A stretch of DNA of 64,000 nucleotides from the NCBI GenBank assembly GCA_022432975.1, contig CM039505.1, forward strand, positions 52,799,749 through 52,863,748, written 5' to 3'. Positions 1 through 11,274 of this stretch are shown here, piece after piece. Position numbers and translations under genes: made by a program. The notes under the pieces are model-generated. The model was given only the letters and a program-made list of their open reading frames with translations. It was not told where the DNA came from and made no database searches. The DNA is from Begonia masoniana (Eukaryota > Streptophyta > Magnoliopsida > Cucurbitales > Begoniaceae). Position 1 is the first letter of the stretch. Every line of letters starts with the position of its first letter.

Positions 1-396
1 GAATACACATTTGAATTATTTTCCATAGAAACATCAATAATACCTCACGTGACCAAAATTTTATTGCCCCCACATGCTAGAGGTCACTTATGCTCTGCCT
101 CTCTCTTTTCTTTCTTAAGGTATATACAAACAAGTAAGATAACTAATGAGCCGGTTTTGTCATTTAATCCAACTACTACCCAATGGCTTGCATATTTACT
201 CTACTCGTACTTGCTAGCATTAAGCTAGCAATGGAGATATAAACAGTATCGTATGGATATAAATATCAGTGGAAAACTATTTCTCATCATTTATTTCTAA
301 AGGGTTTCGTCCATCCAAAAGCATTTAAGAAAAACAATGGATTACAGTTTCATTGCTGATGATGTGACCCGATTGATCTCATGAAAGTTCATATGA

Positions 397-771
397 TGTA
401 ACGACTCCGCCCGGCCCCCACTTCTGGGAGGGTCCGCGAACCTAATCGTGCGGCCCGTAGCCGCCAGTCCAACCCCTACCAGCTAGAGGATTTGCAGACC
501 GTACTCATGATCTTTTTCTGCTGGTGGAGAATTTTATGCCCTCCCCAGCTTTCGAGCTCATGACCTTCAAGTTTAAGTACATGGAAACACTAGAAATAGT
601 ACCACTTAAACTAATAGCCTAGGTGGTACCAGTACTTATAGCCCATAGATGATAACCTGGGGGTCTTGGATTCGAGTATTGGGGAAAGTAAAAATTCCCC
701 ACCATGAGAAAAATGTCATGACGTACGGTTTGCATATCCTCTTGATGGTGGGGCCGAGCCGGGTTGTTACA
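397..771. repeat. Element with about 24-bp inverted termini
   Basis: The left edge starts TGTAACGACTCCGCCCGG and the right edge, read on the other strand, starts TGTAACAACCCGGCTCGG, so the 375-bp segment has imperfect inverted ends. The flanks are CATATG-like on both sides, so a target duplication cannot be separated from the inverted repeat. Around 616-690 there are sequences resembling the A box (TAGCCTAGGTGG) and B box (GGATTCGAGT) of RNA polymerase III promoters, so a tRNA-derived SINE component is possible but unproven. TGTAACRACCCGG-type ends are also common on plant LTRs. Confidence 0.45.
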
Positions 772-910
772 TATGCTATTTGAACTGCTTTAAGTGTATG
801 GTCTGTCGCTCCTCCCGCAAGCAGTTCTTGAAGGTTTCTACAAGCTGCTGCGTGTCCTATCAGCTCAATAATTGATATCATAAACGGCAAAGCGGCCGAA
901 CACGGACTCC

Positions 911-1326
911 GCGACTGCTAGAGCGAGTATAATATTATATTCATCGATATGGATACACTCCATCGATGAAATATGACATAAGAGCATATAAATTATCACT
1001 ACCAATCATATATTAATTGTTTGATGCCTAGGAAAAATAGCATTGGATGGCAAATACTTAGGCTCGCGTGTACGGACGATCTGCCATGATTGTCTTCTTT
1101 GTAATTTAGCCTACTTTGACACTGTTGAAACGTTGTTTTTTTACTGTTTGTATCTTCATTGATTGACAATAAATCATTTCAACAGAAAAGGATGACTTTG
1201 CGACTGCTGGAGCGAGCATAATATTATATTCATCGATATGGATGCACTCCCTCAACGAAATATGACATTAGAGAATATAAATTATCAATACCTATCATAT
1301 ATTAATTGTTTGATGCCTAGAAAAAA
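911..1326. repeat. Pair of about 126-bp direct repeats
   Basis: Positions 911-1036 and 1200-1326 are about 90% identical. Both begin GCGACTGCT, pass through a shared ATATTATATTCATCGATATGGAT block and end at TTGATGCCTAG. They are separated by 163 bp. I cannot tell whether they are the ends of a tiny element or a local duplication. Confidence 0.6.
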
Positions 1327-2073
1327 ACTACTCTTGTGCGAAGCCATACATATGTATATTTTTTTAAATACAACATTTGACCTAGAATTAGGCACCAAAG
1401 CTACACTAAGAACCAAAGTGCTGCTCGAATTAGATTATGAATTTATTTTGCGTACAACCACAATAGCTCGTATTGTTTGTTGTCCTTCCGTTCATTTAGT
1501 TTTTGAGTTTCGCTTCTTGCCCTTCTAGCTAAACTTGATGTAATGTTGATATTAAAATCTTTTATTACTGTCTCGATAATTAGAGAAATTTCTCATGCAG
1601 AATGACTTTAAAACCTGTCCAAATATTGAGTTGCCACGCTTTTCGTTGAAACATGTCGACTTTCAATTTTTTCGCCAACAATTGTGAATTTCATTCAACA
1701 CTCTTTATTTGATATGTAAGTTCAAATTACATCTTCGCAATATGCAATCGCCATACGTTTAGAATCACTTTTAATAAATTTTACCTCACAACCATTCTTC
1801 AACGTATACTCTATGATTTAGTCACTAATATTATCAACAAACAAATTATGTTTGATTGAAACAAAATTTCATTATGTCATAGTTTTTTTAACATTGGATC
1901 TCTCTTTTTGATTAATTATTTGAGAGAATATGTTTTGTCTAAAAAGACTCGAATAGAACATATGTAGGTGAGGATCTTGAGGATCTTTACAAAGAGTTCA
2001 CTATTAAAAAAGAGTAAGATATCATTCTTATTTTTCAAGCCAAAATCATGCCACTAAAGCTTGAATAACATAC

Positions 2074-3962
2074 CTTGCACTACATCTACGACTAATCCAG
2101 GGCTGTGGAAAGAATGAAAGTACAGCATGTCCCCTAGCGAGCCATCCGTTAAACCTGGACAAAATACTGGAATATTGTTCTGCCCAAATCCAAGTCCAAT
2201 GAAGCTTACAAGCTTGTACCATCCCAAGAAAAATAAAAAAATAGGAACTTGAAATAAGCACAACGAAAAATAGATCACTGGGTTGTCAAGATAATAAACT
2301 TTGTACGTTTAAGATGAGACCCAAAAGTAATTGCGGAAATTCTTTTTAATTCTCACCTTGTATGCCCAGTAAAGATATGATCGCTTATCATTTATATCTC
2401 TCTCCAAGCAAGCTATTATTTTGGATGGAGTCCATAGTACCTTCTGTGAAAAGAAAAAAGAGTACCTTCTGTGAAAAGAAAAAAGAGAAGGAAAACAAAT
2501 CCATAGAGTAAAATCATAACATTGTTTTATTATTAATATTCAATAACCTGACTTTACAAGATATCACTTGACAGTGTATAAACTACCGTTAAAAGAGAAT
2601 GATTCTGTTGAATCCAATCAAAACAAAAATTCCTTTACCACGAAATTTAAAAATGAAAACAATGAAAGGTGCTTAGCACAAAACAGGTTTAGACAAGAAT
2701 AGAAGTTATAAAATATAATCGGTACTTCTTCCAGTTGTTCCTTCAACATCTGATCGAAAATTAGAATAATCCAATCTTCAAATTTGCAGTAGTTTTCCTT
2801 AGGTACCAATAAGTTGCCGATGCGATTTAGACCTTTAGATCGTAAAATAGCTCCAGGTAAAGAGAAACTTCCTTTGTATGTGGGAGCAAGACATTTTATT
2901 AGATCTTCTTCAATCCCTCCAGCTGTGGTTACAATGACATCTACCGGCAATCATCTTATGTGAACTTTTAAGAAAGTTTAAATGCACAAGAATACACATT
3001 CATGTGAAAAAAAACTCCCGGCTTATTGCTGTAACTTGTAAGATACATTCTAATAGTGAAAAATATAGATTTATATATCTAAGATGTTAAGCTAGACATT
3101 AAAGCAAATTTATTTAAAAAAAATCGACCAAAAATAGAGTTTTTCATTAGAAACTTTCCAACAATAGTGACAAAATTTAATCTAACATGCAAAATTTCTA
3201 AATAAAACTGTATGTATATGACTACATACCAATGGCAAACATAAAGTACAAATGCAATTTCTGTGAAACTCCACACCCATTATTTTTCCTCAATCATGGC
3301 TTACTACATGCTTTTCACAAAGATCAACTCTAACTTTTACAACAAATGGAGATTATACATTAAATTTCAATTTCTCAACTTTTATATCCAACTTTACCAT
3401 GCATTAATACATAACACATTTAAAATGCAGCATACAAAGAGATAAGAGACAATCATACATTACAAAAATAAATAAAGCTAGACATTAAGCACTACTCACC
3501 ATACAATGTTCGACAAGATATCGAACTGTATCTCTAACTCCTGAAGAAATAAGGTTAGAAGTAAAACCAAGAAAGACCTTGCATCGAAAGGATTTTCTAT
3601 AGATTGTATCTCTCTCCTCTTCTGAGCAATCTTCCATTATACTCTCATCAGAAAGCCGCCAATCTAGCTTCAGTACAATTCAGATAACTTGTCAATCATA
3701 ATTATAGGCCTAAAGAAGCTATGTTCTTAATTGTCAATAGATAAGGCTTACATACCATTTTATTGACGACATTTATGGCATCTCCTAAATTGGAGGCTTG
3801 AAATCTGGTGGAGATTATAGAACTAAGAAGTTTGGAGTAGTTGACCCCTTGATTAAAGTCATAGCCCTCAATTTCACCAAATTTTCGCTCCAAACTCTCA
3901 GATTTTTGAAATACAATTGAGTGCACAGAAACAGGAAGAAGATTTTTAATTTCTTCCCCCAT
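2074..3962 (-). pseudogene. DHS: Deoxyhypusine synthase-like gene, 3'-truncated
   Basis: Five exons are readable: 3962-3756, 3667-3500, 2944-2726, 2443-2357 and 2179-2074. They encode the N-terminal and central part of deoxyhypusine synthase, the NAD-dependent enzyme that moves the aminobutyl group of spermidine onto a lysine of eIF5A. Diagnostic strings are [19 protein letters not shown], the TTAGG(I)[11 protein letters not shown] block, RIGNLLVP and the [18 protein letters not shown] block. The start is the ATG at 3962. Donor sites look normal, but the acceptor of exon 3 reads CCG where AG is expected, and the only nearby AG is 4 nt into the exon and shifts the frame. The exons for the C-terminal third, which carries the catalytic lysine in the known enzyme, are absent. 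Homospermidine synthases derive from this family, so a relic of such a paralogue is also possible. I call it a pseudogene with good but not complete confidence. Confidence 0.85.
2436..2485. repeat. 25-bp perfect tandem duplication
   Basis: AGTACCTTCTGTGAAAAG followed by an A-rich tail occurs twice in a row with period 25. On the minus strand it duplicates the splice acceptor and first bases of exon 4 of the deoxyhypusine synthase-like gene, so the gene has two candidate acceptors there. Confidence 0.9.
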
Positions 3963-4696
3963 GATTTACTTCCTCCACGAGATTGGAGTAATAACTAACG
4001 AAGCTACAACAAACATAAGACTTTACTTTGAGCTGTTATTTCATCAAAAAATAAAACATATTGATGATCTACATAAAAAAATGTACAAAAAGGGGGAAAA
4101 AAAGAAAGAAGAGAAACTACCCCCAACAAAACAAAAAAAGTAAAGAGTTTTATCCGCCCAAAAAAATAAAGTAAGTAATAAAAAAGAAATAGAAATAGAA
4201 ACTCCTAGTTATAATCATAATATGAAATATGGTATGAAAATAGGAAAAAGGAAAAGAATACAAGTAATGAAAGGAGAGGAGGAGAAATGTGCACCGGAGA
4301 CCGAGGTAGAAGAGTAAGTGTGTTGGAGGAGAAAGGCAAAAATAGTGAAAAGCGGAGATGAAGATGTAGATGCAAACAAAAAAAAAAACCAAAAAAGAAA
4401 AATACATGTGAAAACGGAAGAGAAAGTAAAAAAATCAAACACTCTATGTGCGAATTACATAGAGAAATCTTAGAGAGAAAGAGGGCAGAAAGAAGTCGAT
4501 TATAAAAGAAATTACGGTTATTCACTTGCATGAACAAAAATTTCAGAACATAAATAAAAATTAAATAATATGGTTAAAATCAATTTAAATTCCAAAATAT
4601 GAGTTTAATTTGAATTAATCCTTAAATTAAAAATTTTAACAAATAAAATCTTGAACTATCTAAAATATAACAAATCAAATTCGGGCAAGGGCCGAG
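3963..4696. other. Upstream region with purine-rich tract
   Basis: This is the region upstream of the deoxyhypusine synthase-like start. About 4060-4540 is strongly purine-rich on the plus strand. The open frames there encode Phe/Ser/Leu-rich low-complexity peptides and are products of composition. No clear promoter motif can be singled out. Confidence 0.5.
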
Positions 4697-5441
4697 TCTA
4701 GGTGATCAAAAACTGGTCCAGTCCGGTTTTAAAGAAGATTATGACCAGACCAATAAAATTTAGTTTTCAATTTTTAGGACTGGGGGGACAGTTTAAATTT
4801 TTTTAAGGACCGGACCAGAACCAAACCAGAATTTCGGTTCCGGTTCTTGTTTTTCCATTTTAAAATATTTTTTTTTAAATTCCAAATTCCAAAAAAAGAG
4901 GAAACAGAAGAGTCTCAGCTCCTCCACCCAATTATTCTGGCAGCTTTTATCCAAAGGAATGAACTCGTTTAGAGACGGGTACGAAGTAATTCTTAGCGAA
5001 GCTCTTCCTATGCCGAACTAATTTCTCAGCAGTCTCAAAAGCTCAGCAGAATTATAAAGAAGTAAGCAAGATTTAGATTAGCAATGGAGGCAAAAATCAA
5101 TAAAACTGAAAAAAATAGACAGTTTGAAGAAAGTAGAGGAGAAAAGCAACCTTCGTGAAAGCTAAATTTGCATCCTGAGTTCAATCTGTATCAACATTTT
5201 TTCCAAGAACTGACCTAGTTCCTGAAAGATCGTTATCGTCAATTGCCTGACCTATTATGCTTAGCTTGTACACCAGCACCTACAAATACCCTAAAAAATC
5301 CACCCGTTTCACTTTTCAGAGCTTAAATCCAGTCAAAATAACGGAATGGGGAACATAAATTGAAAAATTAGGCGCAATCAGATTGGAAAGTTTGAGTGGG
5401 CAATGAAACAAGAGCTTACCTTCGTAAGACGTTGGTGAGAC

Positions 5442-5776
5442 TGTTATAACAGTGACAGACTGATCGAAGGAAATGGAAAATATACTAATATCCGGTGAAC
5501 ATTTACAGCAGAATAGGAGAATTACAGAAAAAGTACTGAAAAGAGAGAAGAGAGCTAAAGAGAATAAGAGAGAAAAATAGTAAATAATGTCAACTTTTCA
5601 CGTCTTCCTCACTCCTCATGCTGCTCCTTATATCTGTTGCCGTCCCTCATTCACAGAATCGCCACGTCGGCTGCAGGTGTAACGGTAACCGGGCTGGGTA
5701 TGGGTTTCTGGGTCTTGCTCCGCTGCTTCCTAGTGGCCCAGCTGCATAATCCATTCTGGAGGCATTTGTCATGACA
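5442..5776 (-). repeat. 3' LTR of the 5.4-kb chromovirus
   Basis: A 335-bp LTR with TGTTATAACA and TGTCATGACA ends, in the same orientation as the element (minus). Its inner edge contacts the polypurine tract. The end of the pol reading frame runs into it as far as 5651. Confidence 0.93.
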
Positions 5777-8700
5777 GACTTCCCCCTCCGAAAGACCTTG
5801 TCCCCAAGGTCGGAATTCGGGGTAACGAGCTGTAATAACGTCCGAGTCAACCCAAGTTGCATCAGCCACAGGTTGGTCCTTCCACTGAATCAGCCATTGT
5901 GTGACAGGAAAATTACCTCGTTTGACCACTCGGGTTTGCAGTAGGTGAAGGGGAACCTCCGACGCGGCGTCGGAAAAGAAATCCGGTGGAAGAGTGGGAG
6001 AGGAGATAGCAAGCTGTCCGAGTGTTTTTTTCAACAAGGAGATGTGAAAAACGGGATGAATCCTATCATCTTCTGGCAGAGCTAGTTTATATGCAACCTG
6101 GCCAATTCTGGATAAGACTTTGAACGGACCAAAATGTTTCGGGGCGAGTTTGTGTGTTGGCCTGGCAGTGACCGACTGCTGTCGATATGGCTGGAGTTTG
6201 AGGTAAACCCAATTATCGGGCTGAAAACTCCGCTCAGTTCTGTGACGATCGGCATACAACTTCATCCGACCCTGTGCCAGGGTAATATTCTCCTTCAGTA
6301 ACTTATCCATGGCATGCCTATCTCGGAGGAAACCATCGGCCGTGCTCGAAGAAGATGGAGAATAGGGGCCGAGAGCGAGCCGAGGTGGAGGCAGACCATA
6401 CAGAGTTCAAAAGGAGTCATTTTGATGGAGGTCTGGACGGTAGTGTTGTACCACCATTCGGCTAAAGGAAGCCATTGCCGCCAAGCAGATGGTTTCTGAA
6501 ATGTCATGCAAAGTAAATACATTTCTAGACACTGGTTAACCCGTTCGGTTTGACCATCGGATTCAGGGTGGTAGGCGGTGGAAGTCTACAATTCCACTCC
6601 CAGAGAAGAGAAGACAGAACGCCAAAAGGAAGAAAGAAAGATCGGATCTCTGTCCGAAACCAACAACTGTGGAATGCCATGCAATTTGAAAATGTTGTCC
6701 AGAAAAACATTTGCTACTTGAACCGCCGTGAAGGGGTGGCGGAGAGCCAGAAAGTGGGCGTATTTGGTGAAACGATCCACTACCACCAGGATACAATTGG
6801 ATTGAAGGGAGCAGGGTAATCCCTCTATAAAATCCATGGTGATATGAGTCCACGGATGTTGTGGTACCGGCAGTGGCTGAAGAAGACCAGGGTAACGTAC
6901 GTGTTCGTGTTTGCAACGCTGACAAATATCGCAACTGCTGACGTAGGTATGAACATCTTTAGTAAGCCCAGGCCACCAAAACATTGATTTGGCTCTGTGT
7001 AGCGTTGCCTGAATACCCGAATGCCCACCCTCAGCAGAATCATGCAAGGTTTTGAGGACTTTAGTACGAATGGAGTTTCCCTGACCAAGTACTAATCGGC
7101 CATGGAAGCAAATTATGCCATCGGAAAAAGAGAATGACGGCTCCTGTGAAGCATCAACCGAAAGTTTGGTGACTAAGTTAGCGGCCCAAGCGTCCCCCTC
7201 GTAGCTGGAAATAACTTCTTGCATCCACTGAGGAGTACGGAGAGTAATAACCTGACATTTAACACCTGATGGAACCGGTGGTTGAGTTACTCGTGAAAGT
7301 GCGTCGGCGACGACATTCAGTTTCCCTTGTCTGTACTCGATCTCGTAATTCAAACCCAGTAGCTTAGTTAACCATTTCTGCTGCAGAGGGGTAGTAATGC
7401 GTTGTTCGAGTAAGTATTTCAAGGATTGGTGATCGGTTTGGACAATGAACTTATTGCCTTCCAGATAGTGTCGCCAGAGCTGCATGGCAGAAACTAGAGC
7501 TAACAGCTCCTTCTCATAAATCGACAACCCCCTGTTTCTCAAATTAAAAGGTTTACTCATATATGCTATAGCTCGCCGTTGTTGCATCAACATTGCTCCC
7601 ATACCGTCTTGACAAGCATCAGTCTGAATCACGAAAGGCTGGGAGAAATCAGGTAAAGTTAGCACTGGTGGAGAGCTCATCGCGGCTTTGAGAGTCAGAA
7701 AAGATTTGTCAGCAGTCGAGTCCCAGACGAAGGCATTGGTCTTTAATAGGGCGGTGAGTGGTTTTGCAAGTATGCCATAATTGCGGATAAACTTCCGGTG
7801 GTAACCTATGAGACCCAAGAATCCTCTTAACTGTTTAATATTGGTAGGCGTCGGCCAATTCACCATGTCCGTAATTTTAATGGGATCCGCCTTCACTCCT
7901 TCCCTAGAAATAATGTGGCCTAGATACCCCACCTCTGATTGGCCAAAAAGACATTTGGATTTCTTTGCTACCAGTTTGTGTTGTCGCAACAGTTGTAGAA
8001 CTAGTCTCAAATGATGGCAGTGCGTCTCGAGAGAGGGGCTGTAAATCAGTATATCATCAAAAAAGACCAAGACAAATTTTCGCAGGTGAGGTTGAAAAAT
8101 GCTGTTCATAAAGGCCTGGAAGGTTGCCGACGCGTTTGTGAGACCAAAAGGCATTACGCGGAATTCATAAAGGCCGTGATGTGTTTTGAACGCCGTTTTA
8201 TGGCAGTCCTCCTCTCGAACTCTGATCTGATGGTACCCAGCCCTTAAGTCGATTTTTGAGAAAACCGTCGAGCCATGAAGCTCATCCAACAGTTCATCGA
8301 TCAAAGGCTTGGGAAATTTATCTTTAACAGTGATGGCGTTCAACTGTCTGTAATCCACGCAGAAACGCCACTGCCCATCTTTCTTCCGTACCAGAAGCAC
8401 CGGCGACGCAAACGGACTATTGCTGGGGACTATGAGGCCTTCTTCAAGCATTTCTCGCACCAGTGTCTCAATCTCCGTCTTCTGGGAAAAAGGGCATCGG
8501 TATGGTAAAATGCGAAAAGGTTTCGCGTCTGGTTGAAGCGGGATCCGGTGGTCGTGACTTCGTTCCGGTGGCAACCCCGGCAGAGGGGTAAAAACATCTT
8601 GAAAGTCCTGGAGAATAGCTGTAATACAGTCTGGTTCTGGTTGGGTGGGTTCCGTCGCCGTTAAACTGAGCTGCACCAAAAAACCACTTGGCTTTTTCTT

Positions 8701-10440
8701 CCAATGGTTGTTCAGCGATTCTGGGTTTGATAGCTTGCCCATCTCTCTTGGGTTGGCGTACGGAAGAGCTAGTGGGTCTCCTTCATACTGAACCAATAGT
8801 TGTCTGCGTGGAAGGTCGAATGTCACTGGGCTGTGCTTTGCGATCCAATCAATGCTCATTATCATGTCGCTGCCCCCGAACCTTAACGTTCTCAGCGGAA
8901 AAGTGAACGGGACGCCTGCCATTTCCCAGGTCACCGGGTCTGGCAGAGCTTTACTTATCAATTTTTCGCCGTTGGCGACAGTGACTGTAACAGATTGTCC
9001 CACCAATGGCGACAGGCGAAAATGAGCCACTAGCCTTTCCTCGATGAAGCTGTTAGTACTTCCACTGTCAATGAGCACAGAGACCCGTTGATGGCCGATT
9101 CGTCCAGCGATCCGTACTGTATCATTTGTTGTCTGACCCGTGAGAGCATGAAGGGAGACTGTGACGGGAGTGGTTTCGCTGGGGTTATCAGGTTCATCTT
9201 CACTTGAAGGGCTGTTCGTCAATTCTTCCTCGGGATCCACGATTAGAACACTTAGCGCACGATTCTTGCAGATGTGCCCTGCAAAGTACTTGTCATTGCA
9301 CTTGAAGCAGAGTCCCAGCTTCCGTTTAAGCTGTAGATCGGCCTGCGGAATCTTCTGCACTCGCACGGGTGGTTTTGTGTTGTCTGTTTGCTGATGGTGC
9401 GTGTTCCTTGGGGAATTCTTAGGGAAATCTGACCACTTAGAGCTGGGAAAATGGCGGGTTGCTTTCCACCCTTTACTCAGCACTCCCAGGGTAGTTTCCT
9501 GAAGAACGGTGACTTCTATTGCCTGTTCGAGTGTTGATGAGCGGGCGATTTTATCCATTGCTTGTATTTCGGTTTTCAACCCACTGGTGAATCCTCCGAT
9601 CCAAAAGGACTCGGGCATTTCCGGCAAGCGAGTTTGAGCCTGAGCTTTTAATTCCTCGAATTTCTCCAAGTATTCGGCCACGGTCCCTGTTTGAATAACT
9701 TTGCTGAGTGTTTCGAAAATATCGTCACCTGGACATGCTGTAAATCGCTTGCACAAAGCAGCAGTAAATTGTTTCCAGGTGACTGTGGGTTTTGTCGCTA
9801 CCCACCCGTGATACCACACATCTGCTTTTTCACGTAAAAAGAGCTCGGCCATTTCCAGTTTCTGGCTATCTACGGTTTTGTGTAAATCAAAGTACCTATC
9901 CGCTTTCCTGACCCACTCTTGAGGATTGTCGCCCGTAAAAAAAGGAAGTTCGAGCTTCGGGAAACGCAGCAGTTGATGCTCGTGCCGTGGTTGTTCTATG
10001 GGCGGTGGTGGATGGAATGGTAGCTTTGCCGGAGGGTGCAGCCATGGATTCCACGGCTTCTGTGGTGGGACTGGAGTAGGCAGAATATTTGGGTAGGAGG
10101 GCATCGTCGAATCGCTGGAGACTGGCGGGGTACTTGAAGAGGGTGCAGACGATTCGCCCTGAACTTCTTGTTGATTTTGCCAGGAATCGGGTACCACTGG
10201 TTGCTTCGTCCCGACCTCTGGAAGGTATTGAGCCACTCTGGTTAGTATCGACATCATGGCATCCTGTTTCGTAGTAGACTCTTACCGAAAAGTGTTGAGC
10301 TCGGTTTGCATTCCCTGAAAATTCTGTTCCAATGCATCCATTCGAGAGGAAAAATCTGAGACTACCTTCTGCAGATCCTGGTGGCTACCTGCCAATTTCT
10401 TCAATGCCTCTTCATTTGTCTTCGCTCGGGTTTCCGCCAT
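5651..10440 (-). pseudogene. Chromovirus gag-pol, broken by three lesions
   Basis: The natural start is the ATG at 10440, just downstream of the primer site. Order on the minus strand: gag with a coiled N-terminus and a retrotransposon-gag domain (about 9.95-9.6 kb); a CFKC...GHIC zinc knuckle near 9.30 kb; aspartic protease DSGST near 9.07 kb; reverse transcriptase with FFDDIL near 8.05 kb; RNase H (TDACQDGMG near 7.62 kb); integrase with its zinc domain (7.03-6.92 kb) and MDFIEGLP and SDRDP catalytic blocks (6.83-6.62 kb); a GPF-type module; and a chromodomain (5.96-5.80 kb). Lesions are an in-frame TAA at 10282-10284, a TAG at 6586-6588 in integrase and a one-base frameshift near 6.40 kb. 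Otherwise one long frame spans the element, so decay is recent. The copy cannot make full-length Gag-Pol. Confidence 0.93.
5777..5791 (-). other. Polypurine tract of the chromovirus
   Basis: On the minus strand CGGAGGGGGAAGTC lies directly against the 3' LTR, the expected place for the plus-strand primer of reverse transcription. It is inside the pol reading frame, just after the chromodomain. Confidence 0.8.
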
Positions 10441-10457
10441 CTTCCCCAATCGTAGCT

Positions 10458-10469
10458 GCTCTGATACCA
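10458..10469 (-). other. tRNA-iMet primer-binding site
   Basis: On the minus strand TGGTATCAGAGC lies two bases inside the 5' LTR. It is complementary to the 3' end of plant initiator methionine tRNA, the usual minus-strand primer of this group. Confidence 0.92.
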
Positions 10470-10471
10470 CT

Positions 10472-10821
10472 TGTTATAACAGTGACAGACTGATCGAAGG
10501 AAATGAAAAATATACTAATATCCGGTGAACGTTTACAGTAGAATAGGAGAATTACAGAAAAAGTACTGAAAAGAGAGAAGAGAGCTAAAGAGAATAAGAG
10601 AGAAAAATAGTAAATCATGTCAACTTTTCACGCCTTCCTCACTCCTCATGCTGCTCCTTATATCCGTTGCCGTCCCTCATTCACAGAATCGCCACGTCGG
10701 CTGCAGGTGTAACGGTAACCGGGCTGGGTATGGGTTTCTGGGTCATGGGTTTCTGGGTCTTGCTCCGCTGCTTCCTAGTGGCCCAGCTGCATAATCCATT
10801 CTGGAGGCATTTGTCATGACA
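10472..10821 (-). repeat. 5' LTR of the 5.4-kb chromovirus
   Basis: This is the partner of the LTR at 5442-5776, 350 bp long because TGGGTTTCTGGGTCA is present as an extra tandem copy. It should carry the element's promoter; no clear TATA box is seen. Confidence 0.93.
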
Positions 10822-11274
10822 GAGACAGTGACTCGGTTCGTCCTTCACAGTCTGACGAAGACAAGCACGGTGATTGCGATGTGAGGTGCGAGCAGAAAGA
10901 GTGGTTGAGCGTCGAACAACTACGAACTAAAAAGTACGAGGAGAGAGTGGCTGGGTTGGCTGCGATGACAGGCGTAGGGTTTTGCCTTTCGACTGTCAAG
11001 CGATCTGATTTCTGAAGAGTGAAGGAGCGAATTGAGCGTCGAGCGAAGCGAGAGGCAGAGCGTAGCCTTAGGGTAGAATTGAAACGATATGATTAATTCC
11101 AGTTTTAGGATTTTTCAGTTTTGCATCACTAAACCCGAAAACCAAACCAAATTTTTCGGTTCTACTTAAAAAAATCGAATTTTGATTATTTAAGTTGCAA
11201 AACTGACCAGAACCACACTAAATTTTCGATTCCGATTTGATTCTTTGGTCCAATTTGTTTTTTGCTCACCTCTA

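Larger units (their letters stand above)
1..2073. other. Intergenic DNA with small repeats
   Basis: No convincing gene is seen on either strand. The stretch holds an inverted-repeat element (397-771) and a direct repeat pair (911-1326). The missing 3' exons of the minus-strand deoxyhypusine synthase-like gene would have to lie here, but I found no sequence resembling its conserved C-terminal region. The short open frames (636-890, 1238-1528) match no family I know and overlap the repeats. Confidence 0.6.
5442..10821 (-). mobile_element. Full-length Ty3/gypsy chromovirus, 5.38 kb
   Basis: Two LTRs (5442-5776 and 10472-10821) starting TG and ending CA flank a gag-pol region on the minus strand. 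The element is bounded by a perfect 5-bp target duplication GAGAC (5437-5441 and 10822-10826). The LTRs differ at six substitutions plus a 15-bp duplication in the 10.7-kb copy, so the insertion is not very recent. The compact size, short LTRs, iMet primer site and C-terminal chromodomain fit a Reina-like chromovirus; the clade is inferred. It lies inside the hAT-like element. Confidence 0.95.
4697..11274. mobile_element. hAT-like non-autonomous element, split by a chromovirus
   Basis: The left end reads TCTAGGTGATCAAAAACTGG and the right end, reverse-complemented, reads TAGAGGTGAGCAAAAAAC, an imperfect inverted pair of the TAGRGGTG type common in hAT-related elements. Both sides continue inward with the same (AC)CGG/GGTCC-rich fold-back sequence (4697-4860 and 11085-11274). 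The flanks GGGCCGAG (4689-4696) and GGGCCAAC (11275-11282) match at 6 of 8 positions, as expected for an old 8-bp target duplication. No transposase is visible. Without the chromovirus the element would be about 1.2 kb. The superfamily assignment is an inference from ends and duplication length. Confidence 0.5.

Noticed and set aside
4150..4540. Three overlapping Phe/Ser-rich minus-strand open frames
   Set aside because: They arise from the purine-rich plus strand; all three frames look alike in composition and match nothing.
6314..6819. Plus-strand open frames across the chromovirus integrase
   Set aside because: They are antisense shadows of the minus-strand pol; the protein motifs are all on the minus strand.
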